The translations under genes were made by a program, and so were the position numbers. From NCBI GenBank assembly GCA_013115135.1, contig JABANP010000227.1:16345-80344 (forward strand): 64,000 nt of DNA, in the 5' to 3' direction. Origin of the DNA: Perkinsus olseni (taxonomy: Eukaryota; Perkinsozoa; Perkinsida; Perkinsidae). This document shows, piece by piece, positions 1 through 10,889 of this stretch (positions are counted from its first letter, which is position 1; each line of letters starts with the position of its first letter). The notes below the pieces were generated by a model. It saw nothing but the letters and a program-made list of their open reading frames with translations, was not told where the DNA came from and searched no databases.

Positions 1-167
1 TCAGCATGACAAAGCGTAGTAGCACCATCCTCTCGTACACAGCAGTGTCGGTGTGGTGCGGTAGCGCTTCGGAAGGATTCTGGTCGGGGTAGGAAGTAGA
101 GTTTGAGTAGCCGGCGGACGTCACTCGATTAGCTATACGATAGAGGACATCGGTGTAGTTGTAAAAG

Positions 168-2602
168 ATGACCTCCCCTCACCTACCGATATTCGAGCCC
201 CTCGTGCTCCCGGACGCAGACTCCGAAGAATGGGGCCCTCATCAGATTGGCGGATCGACATCCGTCAGCGGAATCCCTGGTAGAAACGGGCGGGAGTATC
301 TTGAGGTTGAGCGGGAAAGATACAAAATAGGTCAACTTTTGACGTTTAGGTGATCTCATTTCACTGGTCGACGGTTATCGCAATGTCCGAGTTTGCGATT
401 TCTCGCAGCAAGGCAAGCGTATCAGGGATATGCAAGCCGCCCAGGGCTACAACCGGGGCCGCGTGAGCGCCACCCCGAGCGAGGAAGAGGACAAGGGCTT
501 CCAATTGGTGGATACCTCCTCAGCTCCTCGGAAGCACCATGTCAACAAGTACTACCACTCTTCAGCCCGTCGTGCAGTGGTCCACTTCTATCACACAGGT
601 ACAGCCAGCCTCGGTGGCAGGACCATCGTAACAACCGTTACCAACAGCAGCATCAGCATCAGCGCGATGGCCGGTATCAACGGGGCGGCAGAACCGGCGG
701 TGGACGCCAGCAGAGTGCCTACCAACAGGGCTGGGGTCGAGGCCAAGGCGTTGCTCGGGGCATTAAGGATTGGAGTGTCAGCCCTAACCCTGATTGGCAG
801 GTAAGTCCTCGTTCCTTTCACTTGGTTCAATCTCACATCATGGCTCTGTCAGCTCGTTCGAGAGTTGCCCTTCACTCTCCTCGCCAAGGCTCATGTGGAT
901 CCTAAGAACGTCGCCTACGAGGATCTCGTATGGTGTGGTACTGGACTCAAGGCTTATGAGAAGACCTACGATAGGGTCTCTCCCAAACGTAGTGACCTCA
1001 TCATCAGTTAGGGTACTCTGTTGTATGGTCTCTTTTTCCCTCAGTCACTAAGTCTTTGAAGCAGTATCCTGATATTGCCTTCTATAACGTATCCACGGGT
1101 CAAGATCCGGTCATCGAGCAGCTACTGACTAACCAGCCGGTTGCCAAGGGCCAGAACGTCACTGTGGCTTGCACGGACAGCGTAATGGATGCGATCAAGG
1201 GGGAGTCTCGAGATGGCACTCGCCTCCTTCTTTTAGGTTCTCTCGGTGATGATGGCCGCCAATCGATCGGTATACTCCTGGGATCTCGTCATCACGCGGC
1301 TGGACAACACCATCCTTATTGACACGCGCGAGGGTTCTAACTTGGACATGCTCACCGTCAATGAAACCAGTGAGTTCGATCGCTCCAACGCTGCGTTCGC
1401 CCATTGTCGGTTCGTCTCAGGTAGTGAGCCTCCGGCGACTCACCCTGGTGAGGGTGAGGGCGCTAATACAGAAGCCTTCAATACCGTGTACAAGGTTGGC
1501 GAGGAGGCCACCTGCATCAACCAGAATCTCACTGTTCAGGCAAGTCACACGCTTGCGGACGGAAGGGTGATGATTGTGCGTTATGGTTAGCTTTTGTCGT
1601 CTACTCTTCCCGAGAAGGAGAACGAGTACCCGAACCCCTTCGACCAGCGGGATGAGGATGAGGACGAGGTAGAGGAGGAAGAAGAGGCCCTTCCGCCTAG
1701 CAACGTAGCCTACAGGTAGCCAATCCCATGGCGGCTATTGATGAGTATCTCTGCGTTGACAGGTACCGTAAGGTGGATCTACCTCGCGTGCCTGAGGAGA
1801 GTAAGAGCCGCAACATCTCGATGATCGTCCGTACCGAGGTTGATGCTTACGTGCCGCAGCCCGAGGGTCAGGAGCCTGTCTACGCCAAGATACGTGCTCT
1901 CAACGAGTAGGGTGGTGACGAAAAGGTGGAATAAGTATTGGCTCATGTTCAGGATACCATCGACTCAGCAGCAGAAGCAGCCTTGGAGGTCCTCCTTGGA
2001 GTCTCAGAAGGGCGCCGTCTTGGCCACTGAGGTCAGCCGAATGCCACCTTTCAGTTTTTATAGGAAGAAGCCTTGTCGTTTGTCAGGTTCACAATAACGC
2101 CTTCAAGCTGGGTCGCTGGGTGGCAAGCGCCCTACTTGCTGGCACCAACGTGTTCAAGCTCGGCTACGTTACTCGTGCCCGCATGAATGACCCCTTCCAC
2201 CACTCCCTTCTCAGCGTGCAAACTTACAAGACTGAGGAGTTCGCCAAGCAAATTGGGTGGGCAAGGGAGCAGCGTCCGTCGGCTATCACTGACCGATTTT
2301 ATTTCAGAATGAACACCTCGAATGCCTTCGGCATCGTGCAGGCCATTGTTGACTTGGTCATGCAGTACAAGGCCCCTGGCGCTGACGACGAGGAGGAGGA
2401 AGAGGAGGGTGCGTCCTTCGCTGGCAAGTTCCTGCTGCTCAAGGAACCATCTAAGAGCATGATCAGGCTATACGCTGTAATAACCGATCAATTCCGTTTG
2501 GAGTGGTATCACCGGGTTCCTCAGGTACCGTGGGAAGAGTTTGAGGAGTCTGATGGTGAGGAAGAGATGTCCGAGTCGGAGGACGAAGAGGAAGAGGAGT
2601 AG
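168..2602 (+). CDS. EIF3D: Eukaryotic translation initiation factor 3 subunit D (eIF3d), 12 exons
   Basis: Encodes eIF3d, the cap-binding subunit of the eIF3 complex that acts in cytoplasmic translation initiation. Twelve exons can be joined with consistent phase: 168-279, 392-540, 621-800, 853-988, 1045-1181, 1237-1539, 1591-1715, 1763-1906, 1953-2031, 2087-2256, 2308-2476 and 2525-2602, giving about 593 aa (human about 548). Family landmarks in order are an early SEEWGP, KGFQLVDT, an Arg/Gln/Gly-rich basic stretch, NPDWQ, QDPVIEQLL, NRSVYSWDLVI, NVAYRYRK, QKGAVLATE, ASALLAGTNVFKLGYV, NAFGIVQAIVDL and KFLLLKEPSKSMIRLYA, then the usual acidic tail ending in DEEEEE. The intron at 1540-1590 begins GCAAGT, a GC-AG intron. 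All others are GT-AG and about 47-112 nt long. No reading-frame anomaly is present. The downstream neighbour on the same strand starts 269 bp later. Confidence 0.95.
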
Positions 2603-2871
2603 ATGCACAGATCTGCTGATCATCACCATCCTGACGACCATTCCGAGGAAGACACGTGGTGGTCTACGACGATTGTCCAATAGTTTCTACTCGAGGGCTC
2701 CTATCCACGTAATGCGCTGCCTTGCGTTCGAGGTCCCTGTCAATAGGCTCTCATGCAGTTCCGGTCTGAGCTGCATGCCTAGCGCTCAAGCGGTTGCTTC
2801 TCCCGGCACTCTGTTTCCTAGCAGCAGCTCTTTGTCTGTCGAACTTCCCCTTTTTTTGGAGGACCTCTAGG

Positions 2872-3426
2872 ATGCCCGGAATCACTCACATGGTAGCTTT
2901 TAAGCTCAAGAAGGACGCGCCTGAAGAGGCTATACAGAGACTCATGGACTCGTGTAACACGATGAGGGAGATTCCCATCGTCAAGGATATTAGGGTAATA
3001 CTAACGACTGCTCTTCTCGGGGTGTTACTTGAGCTTTGGAGCCGAGCTTGATGAGCCCGTCTACCGAGGGGCATTTTCATGGTCGTATCACTCTACGAGT
3101 TTACTCTGTTCTTTTCAGGCTCATAGGGATCTTGGCTTGGATCCAGAGAGGAATCACGATATGATGTTCCTTGTTAAGTTCGACTCAATCGAGGACTACA
3201 AGGCTTACAGCACCCATCCAGTTCATATGGAGATAATGAGGACCATCCTCTTGCCCATTCTCGAGCCCGGTAGGCCGCCTCTCGCCGCTGCATCGGCCCT
3301 CCCCACGATGCTCGTCATCGTCGTTGGACGAGCGTCTCGTGACGTTTACACTGGCAGCAGGTCCTGTATGGTGAAGATGCAACGTCGTTGTCAGGTTCCC
3401 GCGCGGCGCTGCAATTCGACAACTGA
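2872..3426 (+). CDS. Dabb (stress-responsive A/B barrel) domain protein, copy 1
   Basis: Small alpha/beta-barrel protein of the Dabb family (ferredoxin-like dimeric fold). Members include plant stress-induced proteins and polyketide or olivetolic cyclases, and the reaction here is unknown. Three exons: 2872-2994, 3119-3269 and 3395-3423 plus stop (TGA 3424-3426), giving 101 aa. Start MPGITHMVAFKLK; the family signature HMVxFKL lies at residues 5-11. Exon 2 begins AHRDLGLDPERN. Exon 3 encodes GSRAALQFDN after a phase-1 junction, matching the third exon of copies 2 and 3, which is the main support for the splice. This is the most divergent of three paralogues in this block. The second exon also stays open past 3269 without splicing, so a longer read-through form cannot be excluded. 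Confidence 0.85.
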
Positions 3427-3593
3427 TTGGAGGCATCATCGACCTTTGTGTTTCGCGAGGATTCCGAGTTTCGTTTTCGCTTCGAGAGGTGATCCTTCGA
3501 GTTCTTCTCCCTGGTACGGCCATGACCTCGCTTGGTCCGTCTCTCCAGTTCTGATAGTTTGGGTCGGTCGTCTAAGACGACTCCCCTTAGAGC

Positions 3594-4139
3594 ATGCCAA
3601 CTGTCACTCATATGGTATCCTTCAAGCTGAGGGAGGGCGTATCGGAAGAGGCGATCAACCAGCTCACTGCCAAATGCCTGTCAATGAAGGACAGCATCCC
3701 CGTTGTTAAGGACATTCAGGCAAGTTCACTAGGACGCGTGCCCACGGAAAAACAGGATGGAGTGTGCTTCCCCAACGAAGAGGTTTTCGGTTGTTTTCGT
3801 TTTTCGTGACAGAAGCTCTGTGGTTCTCGAAAACGCGTGAGAGCGGTATCTGAGAGAAGTTGTTGAATAATGGCGATGGGCTGTAGAAGTAAATTGACGT
3901 TCATAACAGGTTCACAGGGACCTAGGCTTGGACCCGGAGCGGAACCAGCATATCCTGCTCCTGGTGAGCTTCGATGACGTGGAAGGTTACGTCAACTACG
4001 CCTCCAATCTTGAGCACTTGTCAGTCGTCGAGAACTTCATCAGGCCGGCGACCGTGCCAGGTAGTAGCTAGAGGTGTCAGAATGATAGGTTTAATTGCTC
4101 AGCTCAGGCTCACGGTCAGCGATGCAGTTCAAGTGGTAG
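3594..4139 (+). CDS. Dabb domain protein, copy 2
   Basis: Second Dabb-fold protein, 168 bp after copy 1 on the same strand. Exons 3594-3719, 3910-4060 and 4108-4136 plus stop (TAG 4137-4139) give 102 aa. It starts MPTVTHMVSFKLREGV, has PVVKDIQ at the first junction, VHRDLGLDPERN opening exon 2, and GSRSAMQFKW as the last residues. The first intron starts GCAAGT (GC-AG) where copies 1 and 3 have GT. The second intron is only 47 nt. If the last intron were retained, an in-frame TAG at 4069 would end the protein at VPGSS, so a shorter isoform is possible. Exon 1 is nearly identical at the nucleotide level to copy 3 at 9.7 kb, implying a recent duplication. The ligand or substrate is unknown. Confidence 0.88.
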
Positions 4140-5067
4140 GTTTAAGAATGTACTGTGACTTCTAAGGGACTTCAATCCCACTCAATATTCACTTCCTCTC
4201 GCAAATCTGTGCGGTGTTGGAGACTCTCCAATGGAGAGATCAGGCCCTGACATCCCATCCGCAGCTGAGCCGCTGAAACGGCTCATGTCCTTAGCATGAC
4301 GGTCGGAGACTAAGTCTCTCTAGCAGTGGACGACGACGATGCACTGCGTCTCCGTCTCTTACGTTCATCCTATGGTACCTAGTGAGTTCTCGTTCCGGCC
4401 ATCGAACGTTGAGTGCTCGACACAAAGATTGTCCCCTTGTGCATCCCCGAGCATCTTGTATGGCCCGTGCAAGCCTCTTTAGGCAGTATCGCGGGTTAAC
4501 TTGGAGCTCCAGCAGAGGACTCCAGTATTCTGGATGGTGCAGAGTTATCGTGAGGCTAAGGTGTCTGTCTTGCTACTTGCACAGCGGGGAAAGCATCCAC
4601 CAAGCCGCCTCTAGCTTCAACCGTACTGTCAGTGAAGGCTAGTCATGGCAGCAGTGGCCCTGTTATCACGACTCGCTGTTGATCGGTGACCTCTTGAGCT
4701 CTGCAAGCTCATCATTTATTTCTTGTAGCTTGGCAGCTTGCTCCGCGCATGGCAGAGTAGACTGGCTCTCGTCACAGTATTGATTCAACCGACGGACGTG
4801 ATTCAAGATTCCGACTTGACTCACCGCGGCACTTTGCTGGCTATGATGTCTGCCCACCAATGGCTCCGACGGGGCATTCATGGGATTTTCAAGCGCCGTG
4901 GGTTGGGCTGCTTTATACAGGCAGCCTATCGTTCGTTCCAATAGTCCATTCTGTCCTTTTCGTAATGGAACCCGAGGCTAGTACCCCTCCCCATCTGTCA
5001 GTTTCTAATATTAATGAACCCTCTCACAACAAGCCTCCGTCCAACCACCGGCGTCGCTCGACTGGCG
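4140..5067 (+). other. Intergenic region, no supported gene
   Basis: About 0.9 kb between Dabb copy 2 and the next gene. Short open stretches occur on both strands, but none has a convincing start, splice pattern or family resemblance. No repeat or structural RNA was recognised. It probably holds the 3' end of the Dabb transcript and the promoter of the gene starting at 5068. Confidence 0.4.
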
Positions 5068-5834
5068 ATGGCCCGTTGCCTCACTCGAGCGTCGTTCTCT
5101 TCCCAGTCCAGCGGCACTCAGTGGGTGAACGAGACTCTCAAGGAGGAACCGAAGAGGTACTGCTGTTCTCCTTCACGTCTGCCTTGACGAGTTTCCCTCC
5201 AGCGCCGAGTCCCAACGCCCTGCACAGACATCCACTGGCAGCGGGGGCGGCACTTGGCTGACTCAAATGCTCAGAGAGAGCGAAGAACGTGATAAGAAGT
5301 TGGAGGAGGAGGATGCTACCAGGACAGGGGTACGCGGACAGAGGAAGAATTCACGGGGTATCGGTGGAGATCATGTGAGGTGGCTAGGCCTTTGAGTGAG
5401 CCCTTCCCTCGCCCTTGCAGTCTGCCTAGCTACTGAGACCGAGGCGGAGCCACCCGTCATAGGTTTGCCGACTGAGTGCCGCAGAATTTTCAAGCATCCA
5501 CAGGCGCATAGATTCTGCGCTGACCGTTCCGAGCAAGTTACGCTGAACTTTTCCTACTCCAGTTCTCCGTTCTCAGGTCCACCGCTCGGTTGTCTCATCT
5601 AGAGAACTTCCAGGACATCTATCAGAAGCTCCGAAGGAAAACGCCGTACCGTGCCCTGGCTGCTGCTATTCCTCTCACTTCGCCTTCCTCCTCAGAGACA
5701 GCGTCCTCGACCATGGTGACGTGGCCCGTAAAGTGTACGAGTACAGTCACAAGAGGGCGGAGCAGGAACGAGCGGAGAAGCAGAAGCGGGCGATGGAGAG
5801 GGCCCAGGCCACGGCCAAGGAAGAGAAGAAGTGA
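5068..5834 (+). CDS. Unrecognised, probably mitochondrial protein with charged C-terminal helix
   Basis: Not recognised as a known family. Exon 1 (5068-5156) starts MARCLTRASFSSQSSG, an Arg/Ser/Ala-rich, acid-poor N-terminus typical of a mitochondrial presequence. Exon 2 (5203-5329) joins in phase and reads through GGGTWLTQMLRESEERDK into an acidic segment. A following exon carries PPVIGLPTECRRIFKHPQ with paired Cys and His residues. Later exons, less certain, contain NFQDIYQKLRRKTPYR and DSVLDHGDVARKVYEYSHKR, and the end is a Lys/Glu/Ala-rich helix ending AKEEKK before TGA at 5832-5834. Mitochondrial location is inferred from the presequence only. Internal exon boundaries after 5329 are tentative. 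Confidence 0.5.
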
Positions 5835-6193
5835 ATTATTCTCACTTCGCGATGTTGAATCGTCGAGATTTTCTGTTAAGATCGACATCCGCCGTGTCGC
5901 GTTGTAAGAGCCACTCAGAGTTGGTTTAATATTCTGAAATAATACCTAATTCGTGATTTTGTATTTCGTAGCTGCCGGCTATTAGCTGGGAGACCCGTAC
6001 ATGGTAAGGCAGTGGCTGGTTACGCATACACCACTCGCGATCGTATTGGAGGTCGTAGTAGCACTCTGATCGCCTGGCGGCTATGCGCTGGGGACGAAGC
6101 TGCGATGAGAGCCTTCTTGCGGGCGTTCGATAGAATACCAGATTGACGGTCTAACGAGTGGTTGTTTGTTGGAGAAAGTGTGGTATCTCCCAA
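5835..6193 (+). other. Intergenic region, no supported gene
   Basis: AT-richer stretch after the preceding stop, with only short open frames. Nothing with a recognisable family, repeat or RNA structure was seen. Confidence 0.35.
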
Positions 6194-6385
6194 ATGGCCT
6201 TGTCGTCCGGTCGGACACGACTCATGGCGGCCTCCTCCTCTTCTCGAGGGAGTATCCTAGCCGCCATTGACAATCGAGTGGTCGACGGCAAGTTCAAGCT
6301 GTTGGAGAGAAGCCTGGCCAAGGCAGTGGATCGGACGGCTATACAGCGGACCAAGCAGCTAGCGGACGCCTACCTAGACGAGTAA
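6194..6385 (+). CDS. Short hypothetical protein (63 aa) or last exon of an unresolved gene
   Basis: A short frame from ATG 6194 to TAA 6383-6385. The product has a Ser/Arg-rich N-terminus, then a mixed-charge probable helix (VVDGKFKLLERSLAKAVDRT) ending ADAYLDE. Codon composition resembles neighbouring exons. No family was recognised and no partner exon could be joined with certainty. It could be a separate small gene or the 3' exon of a transcript starting upstream in 5.9-6.15 kb. Confidence 0.3.
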   Translation: MALSSGRTRLMAASSSSRGSILAAIDNRVVDGKFKLLERSLAKAVDRTAIQRTKQLADAYLDE

Positions 6386-6769
6386 TACGGTGGGAGGGGG
6401 GCACCGGGCTGGGTCATTCGGAGGAACGCGTCGGATTCGCGACGTTTGATGTCCCAAATTGCTGACGAGTGGTAACGGGAGTGAATGTTAGTGTGCGAGC
6501 CGTGCGGGTATTATTTCAACCGCATTTGGTGGAAGAACATCGGCTGTTGTCGCGTCATTGAGGTTAAGTGGTCCCTCTGAAGCGGCCTGTATGCAGTACC
6601 TTGGAAGTAGCGAGCGGAACAACCTAGGTGCGGAGGCCGCCGCACTGAGTTTCCCTTAGCCACAGGCCGGAAGGGCTGCCGTATGATTTTGTCTGTCTTG
6701 TGCTGATACGAGTAGCCCTCTTTAGTCACCGACTGTCGAATGGGGAATACTATGCTTTCTCTCTGCAGG

Positions 6770-8753
6770 TATGATCGGGTATGTCGGACGAATGAATCCA
6801 ACAGCATCATCTGTCGGCTTATACGAAGCTCACAGGAGAGAGCAGAGGCCCTTTTTCGACCAGGGCGGTCACCCTCTATCAGGACTTGCTGCACCAGTAC
6901 CTCTAGCGGCAGATGGTCCTCCTTCATGTGGTATTTGACCTCAGAGTCATCGAGCCGGAAGGTTTGCACGCATGCGCAGTGTCGCTGCTGGAGTACCGGC
7001 GTCCGGAGTTGTACCCGTACGCGGTGGGCTTCGCTCGGAAGCTGGCTCTTCATCCGGTCTGTACGGCCGAGTTCGCAACCAAGTCGCCCTTTTCAAGAAA
7101 GGTAATTAGTGGACAGGGAATCTTTCGAGTGTGGGGACTCAGCGCATCTTCGTTACGGTACTAGGCCTCTGTGACGAAGTGGTGGAGTTTGCTCCGCGAA
7201 GCTGTCAACTCGGGATAGTGAAATATTCACTGCACAGTACGGTGCCGAGTTCGAACACCAGGCCCGGCGTTTCTCCTTCAAAAATTATAATATAGCGCCA
7301 CTCGCTTCGTTCGCTTCGCAATTCTCGGTGCTTTGCGTGCTCTCAGGGCTACTCAGTATCACTACGCCACGTCGTTGGTGCTTCTGAAGCAGTCGGGTCA
7401 CTGGGATCTCGCGGAGCAGGTATTAGGTCGAGAGGAAGCAGCCCCTCACAAAATGCTGATCATCTCAGTTTTTTGAGGAAGCGCAGAAGTACGAGTGGAA
7501 TTCTGAGCGACCGATCGGCTGGACGTCGATTCTGCAAACCCCGGCGATATTCATTCCGGATCTTCGCCCTCCACAAGTATGGTGGGACAGTCAAGAAGAC
7601 CTGTCAATGAATGAGGTGGCGGGTGTGGGAATCGAACCTGGGTGCTCATAGGACCCCTTAGGTACTTCTGGAGAACCGAGCTGTTATAGAAAGGGAACTC
7701 CGTGCTTCGCTCCGCGGTGTAGGGGAGGCTTGTCAGTCGTTAGTTTTCATGAGGCGAACTTCAGGTGCGATGGACCATGCAGGATGTACAGCCAATGCTG
7801 ACTGATCCTGGCGGGAAGTGGCAGCAGTACCAGCTCTACACGGAGAGGGCCCCGACGGCTTTTTCTGACGTCAGTCGGTTGCACAGCAGACCGTCAACGA
7901 GGTCATTACTTTAGTCCATTTTCCCGAAAACATCGCGGAGGTTGATCAAGGCGTTGCCGGGGAGGACGCGGGCGACGAAGAGCTTTCAAGGCCTGCCCTA
8001 TGTTTCGTATAATAATGAAGAGATTACCATCATCCGCATGACGCCGGGTAGGGTATTTCCCAAGGTGATGAGCAGCCAGCAGAGTCCGCAGGCACCAAGG
8101 TGGTTCGTCACAACGGTGGCAGCAATGCTCGATTGACCAGCATCATGGGCCTTATTGGCTGTGAAGGCGTCTGGGTGGGCTGCGGAGACGACGAGAGGGA
8201 GATCAAGCCTGGCGAGATCATCACCTTTGACGATAGTGAGCAGCCCCTGGACTAGCAGCAAAATCTGTCTTTTGGCCTTCCCTGAACCACATCAACCTCG
8301 GGCCCCTTTCTCAGGTGTTGATCATTGGTATCGTCATGATGGCAACGAAGAGCACTGGCACATTGTGGTTGGGACGATGCATCCAGACCTGCTGCAAAAA
8401 CCCTGGATATTTACCAAGTCCGTATCAGACTTCGGCCTCGTGATTGTGATTATAAGACCGGTATCAGTTGTTTCAACGGTCATACGGAGTTCGAGAAGAT
8501 AAGGCTTGATAAGCTGCAGGAGTACAAGAAAATGGCGGACGAGATTGGGTAGAAGGAAATACTGCATGCACGCTTTGTCGTCTCGCGTGTGGTGCAGTTA
8601 CGAGTACCCCGTGAAGGGCCTCTGGGACCCCGACCTTCGCGGTATGTACCTGCCGACTCCGGGCAAGTTCGAGAGTTTGGCCAGCTCGTGAGGAGGAGCA
8701 TGTTCCATCAGTTGTTTCTGCAGGATGAGCTCGTTTGGTTCTGGGAGGGTTGA
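6770..8753 (+). CDS. Aspartyl/asparaginyl beta-hydroxylase (ASPH)-like protein, multi-exon
   Basis: Fe(II)/2-oxoglutarate dioxygenase of the Asp/Asn beta-hydroxylase family. Helical, TPR-like N-terminal exons hold TRAVTLYQDLLHQ, then VIEPEGLHACAVSLLEYRR and YHYATSLVLLKQSGHWD (7357-7419), then FFEEAQKYEWNSERP from 7469 leading to the PPQVWWD motif. The catalytic core has SIxMxPGT-like IIRMTPGTKVVRHNGGSN (first iron-ligand His, in RHNGG), RLTSIMGLIGCEG, GEIITFDDS and DHWYRHDGNEEHWHIVV (second His, in SxDH). The C-terminus is extended by YKTGISCFNGHTEF and ends DELVWFWEG before TGA 8751-8753. Introns are short, several about 45-50 nt. The start is uncertain (about 6.77 kb), as are the junctions around 7.70 and 7.87-8.06 kb. 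Human ASPH acts in the ER on EGF-like domains. No signal anchor was resolved here, so location and substrate are unknown. Confidence 0.82.
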
Positions 8754-9690
8754 GTAGATGACTGGATTTTGACCGGGGCAGTCATTTTAGGGGGGTTCCC
8801 ATTCTATCATAGAGGGAGGCAAAATGATTTTCTTTAGAAAACGAACTTGAGCAGTGGCTTCCTGGGCTACTTTCTGTGCTCAATAAACTTGGCCTAGACT
8901 CATCCCGCTTGAAACAAGATAAATCGGTGGTAGTCTGACTAAGCCGGTGTTCGGCGTTGGACTTGAAACTCACACACACCTTGACGCTCAGCTGGCGATG
9001 TCGTTACTCTATTATGAAGAACTCAGGTATCAAACAAACCGTCATCTGTGACGTGCTGGTATAAAAGGCGTGTCGGGCCCGGGGTCATAGAGTCAGTCGA
9101 GTACCACTACGGAGGCCGACTTAGTCTTAAAACGAACGCGGCAGAGAGCGGGGAGCCCTGAGCAGACTAGTCCGACTGAGTGCGCCATCATTTAAGCTTC
9201 ACTTTTGACCTACCTTAAAAGGAGACGAGCGAAGCCGAGCTTCAGGGCTCACCTCACTACGAAGCGTCTAATAATGAACCCATCATGATGATGGCAGTGC
9301 TGCTCTTATAGAGCATCGCTCAAGATGCTGTCGCCGTAGCACACAATGGGCTCGCCCTTGATACGGGAAGCCTACCGCTAAACTCAACAGCTACTGAGAA
9401 AGCTACTCATGCCGTGTGTGTTACTTTAGACCCCAACGCGGACAGTACGGCTTAGTTAGACCAGAATCGAGGTCCCTTTCCGAGTGGGAGTAGTTGAGCC
9501 GAAAAGAATGTTGCTCGAGGAGCGAGGCCATCGTCAGCTGGGAACGTCCTTTCTTCCCAGCCGAATCCGCTCCCACAGCTGCGTCGTTGTAACTGAGAAC
9601 CTCGCTGGAGCGAAGGCTTTGAGCATGGAGGTGCTGGTGAGATTACCGATTAGTTTCAGCTTCAGTATTTATCGTTGGTAAACTCCGAAC
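8754..9690 (+). other. Intergenic region, no supported gene
   Basis: About 0.94 kb between the ASPH-like gene and Dabb copy 3. No convincing coding exon, repeat family or RNA gene was found on either strand. Confidence 0.4.
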
Positions 9691-10233
9691 ATGTCGACTA
9701 TCACTCATATGGTATCCTTCAAGCTGAGGGAGGGCGTATCAGAAGAGACGATCAACGAGCTCACTGCCAAATGCTTGTCGATGAGAGACAGCATCCCCGT
9801 TGTTAAGGACCTTCAGGTGGGCACTGTGGCACGCCAACGGACTCCGAAGACACCGTATAACTCTCTTCTAGCGACGGTTAGATTTTTCCGAAAAGCCCAT
9901 GAGGGAGGCGTTGAATATCATCTACTCGATGGGATCCATGCTGCCGACACCCCGAAAGACTGAGCGTCTTTGTGGCAAGCACGGGGCTGCATGGTTTGCT
10001 GGTAGGTTCATCGGGACCTAGGCTTGGATCCCGCGAGAAATCAGGATTTCATGCTGGTTGTGAAATTTGGTGAAGTCGAGGGTTACCAGAGCTACGCTAC
10101 TAACCCGATACACTTGGGCATCATCGAGAACTTCATCAAGCCGGCAACTGTGCCAGGTAACAGCTAGAGGTGTCAGAATATTCGCAATTCCCTCCCCTCA
10201 GGCTCTCGGTCGGCGATGCAGTTCAAGTGCTAA
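9691..10233 (+). CDS. Dabb domain protein, copy 3
   Basis: Third Dabb-fold paralogue, 5.5 kb downstream of copy 2 and separated from it by three unrelated reading frames. Exons 9691-9816, 10006-10156 and 10202-10230 plus stop (TAA 10231-10233) give 102 aa, with the same exon lengths (126/151/29 coding nt) and phases as copy 2. The protein starts MSTITHMVSFKLREGV, continues VHRDLGLDPARN in exon 2 and ends GSRSAMQFKC. The second intron (45 nt) retains sequence shared with copy 2, including the block around GCTAGAGGTGTCAGAAT, so the duplication covered non-coding DNA too. Here the first intron is GT-AG. Function is unknown beyond the fold. Confidence 0.9.
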
Positions 10234-10889
10234 GTTACTCCATCAAACCAGCAGTGACTTTTCTCCAAGAGTTGGGTTGTGTTGAATGTGAAATAAGCAA
10301 ACCTCCGTGCCTCGAGTTAACAACAACTCCTTGGCCGGGGCAAGTCTCTGGCTCAGAGGTGATCGCATCACGCGGAGACTTGCCAACTTCTTCCTCTACC
10401 TCTCTTGCCACCCCCTGTCTCCTCCTTCGCACTGCAAATCTAATACAAATATACCTTCTTCTGTTCCGATACGTAACCGTCAAGGTGTGAGATAGGTTTC
10501 ACAGATAAGGGTTCAACCAAAACAGACTTTAGAATTGGACAACCCCTTAAACCAAAAGTCTCGGCCGCAGTAGCCCAATAGCCTCAAATCACGTCCTTTA
10601 CGTTGCACAAGGAAGTTCGATAATTAGTCAAGTTCGAGAACCGCCATGGGTAACTCTGAGAACACTACACAGCGAGGATGACTGAATCGGCATTGTGAGG
10701 AGTAAAGGTACAGCGGCATAATCGGCCGTCTCAAAACAAGTGTTCATCATCATCATAGTGGGGCGTGCAATGTACTAGTACACCTCTAAGTTGGTCTAAT
10801 CGTCACCGAGGGAAGGTCCCGTCTATCCTGTTATACAGTGTGGTGTAGCGAATTAGTAAGGAAAAGAGATACGCAGTTATCACGGAAGG
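10234..10889. other. Intergenic region between convergent strand blocks
   Basis: About 0.65 kb between the last plus-strand gene of block 1 and the 3' end of the first minus-strand gene. No gene, repeat or RNA structure was recognised. By position it should hold the terminators of two converging transcripts. Confidence 0.4.

Noticed and set aside
1..167. Possible upstream exon or promoter elements before eIF3d
   Set aside because: Too little sequence, and no recognisable coding frame or element could be supported.
7617..7661. tRNA-like sequence on the minus strand inside the ASPH-like gene
   Set aside because: It lies wholly inside a 45-nt intron and its T-stem pairs at only two of five positions, so it is not a gene and is the weakest of the T-arm-like pieces.
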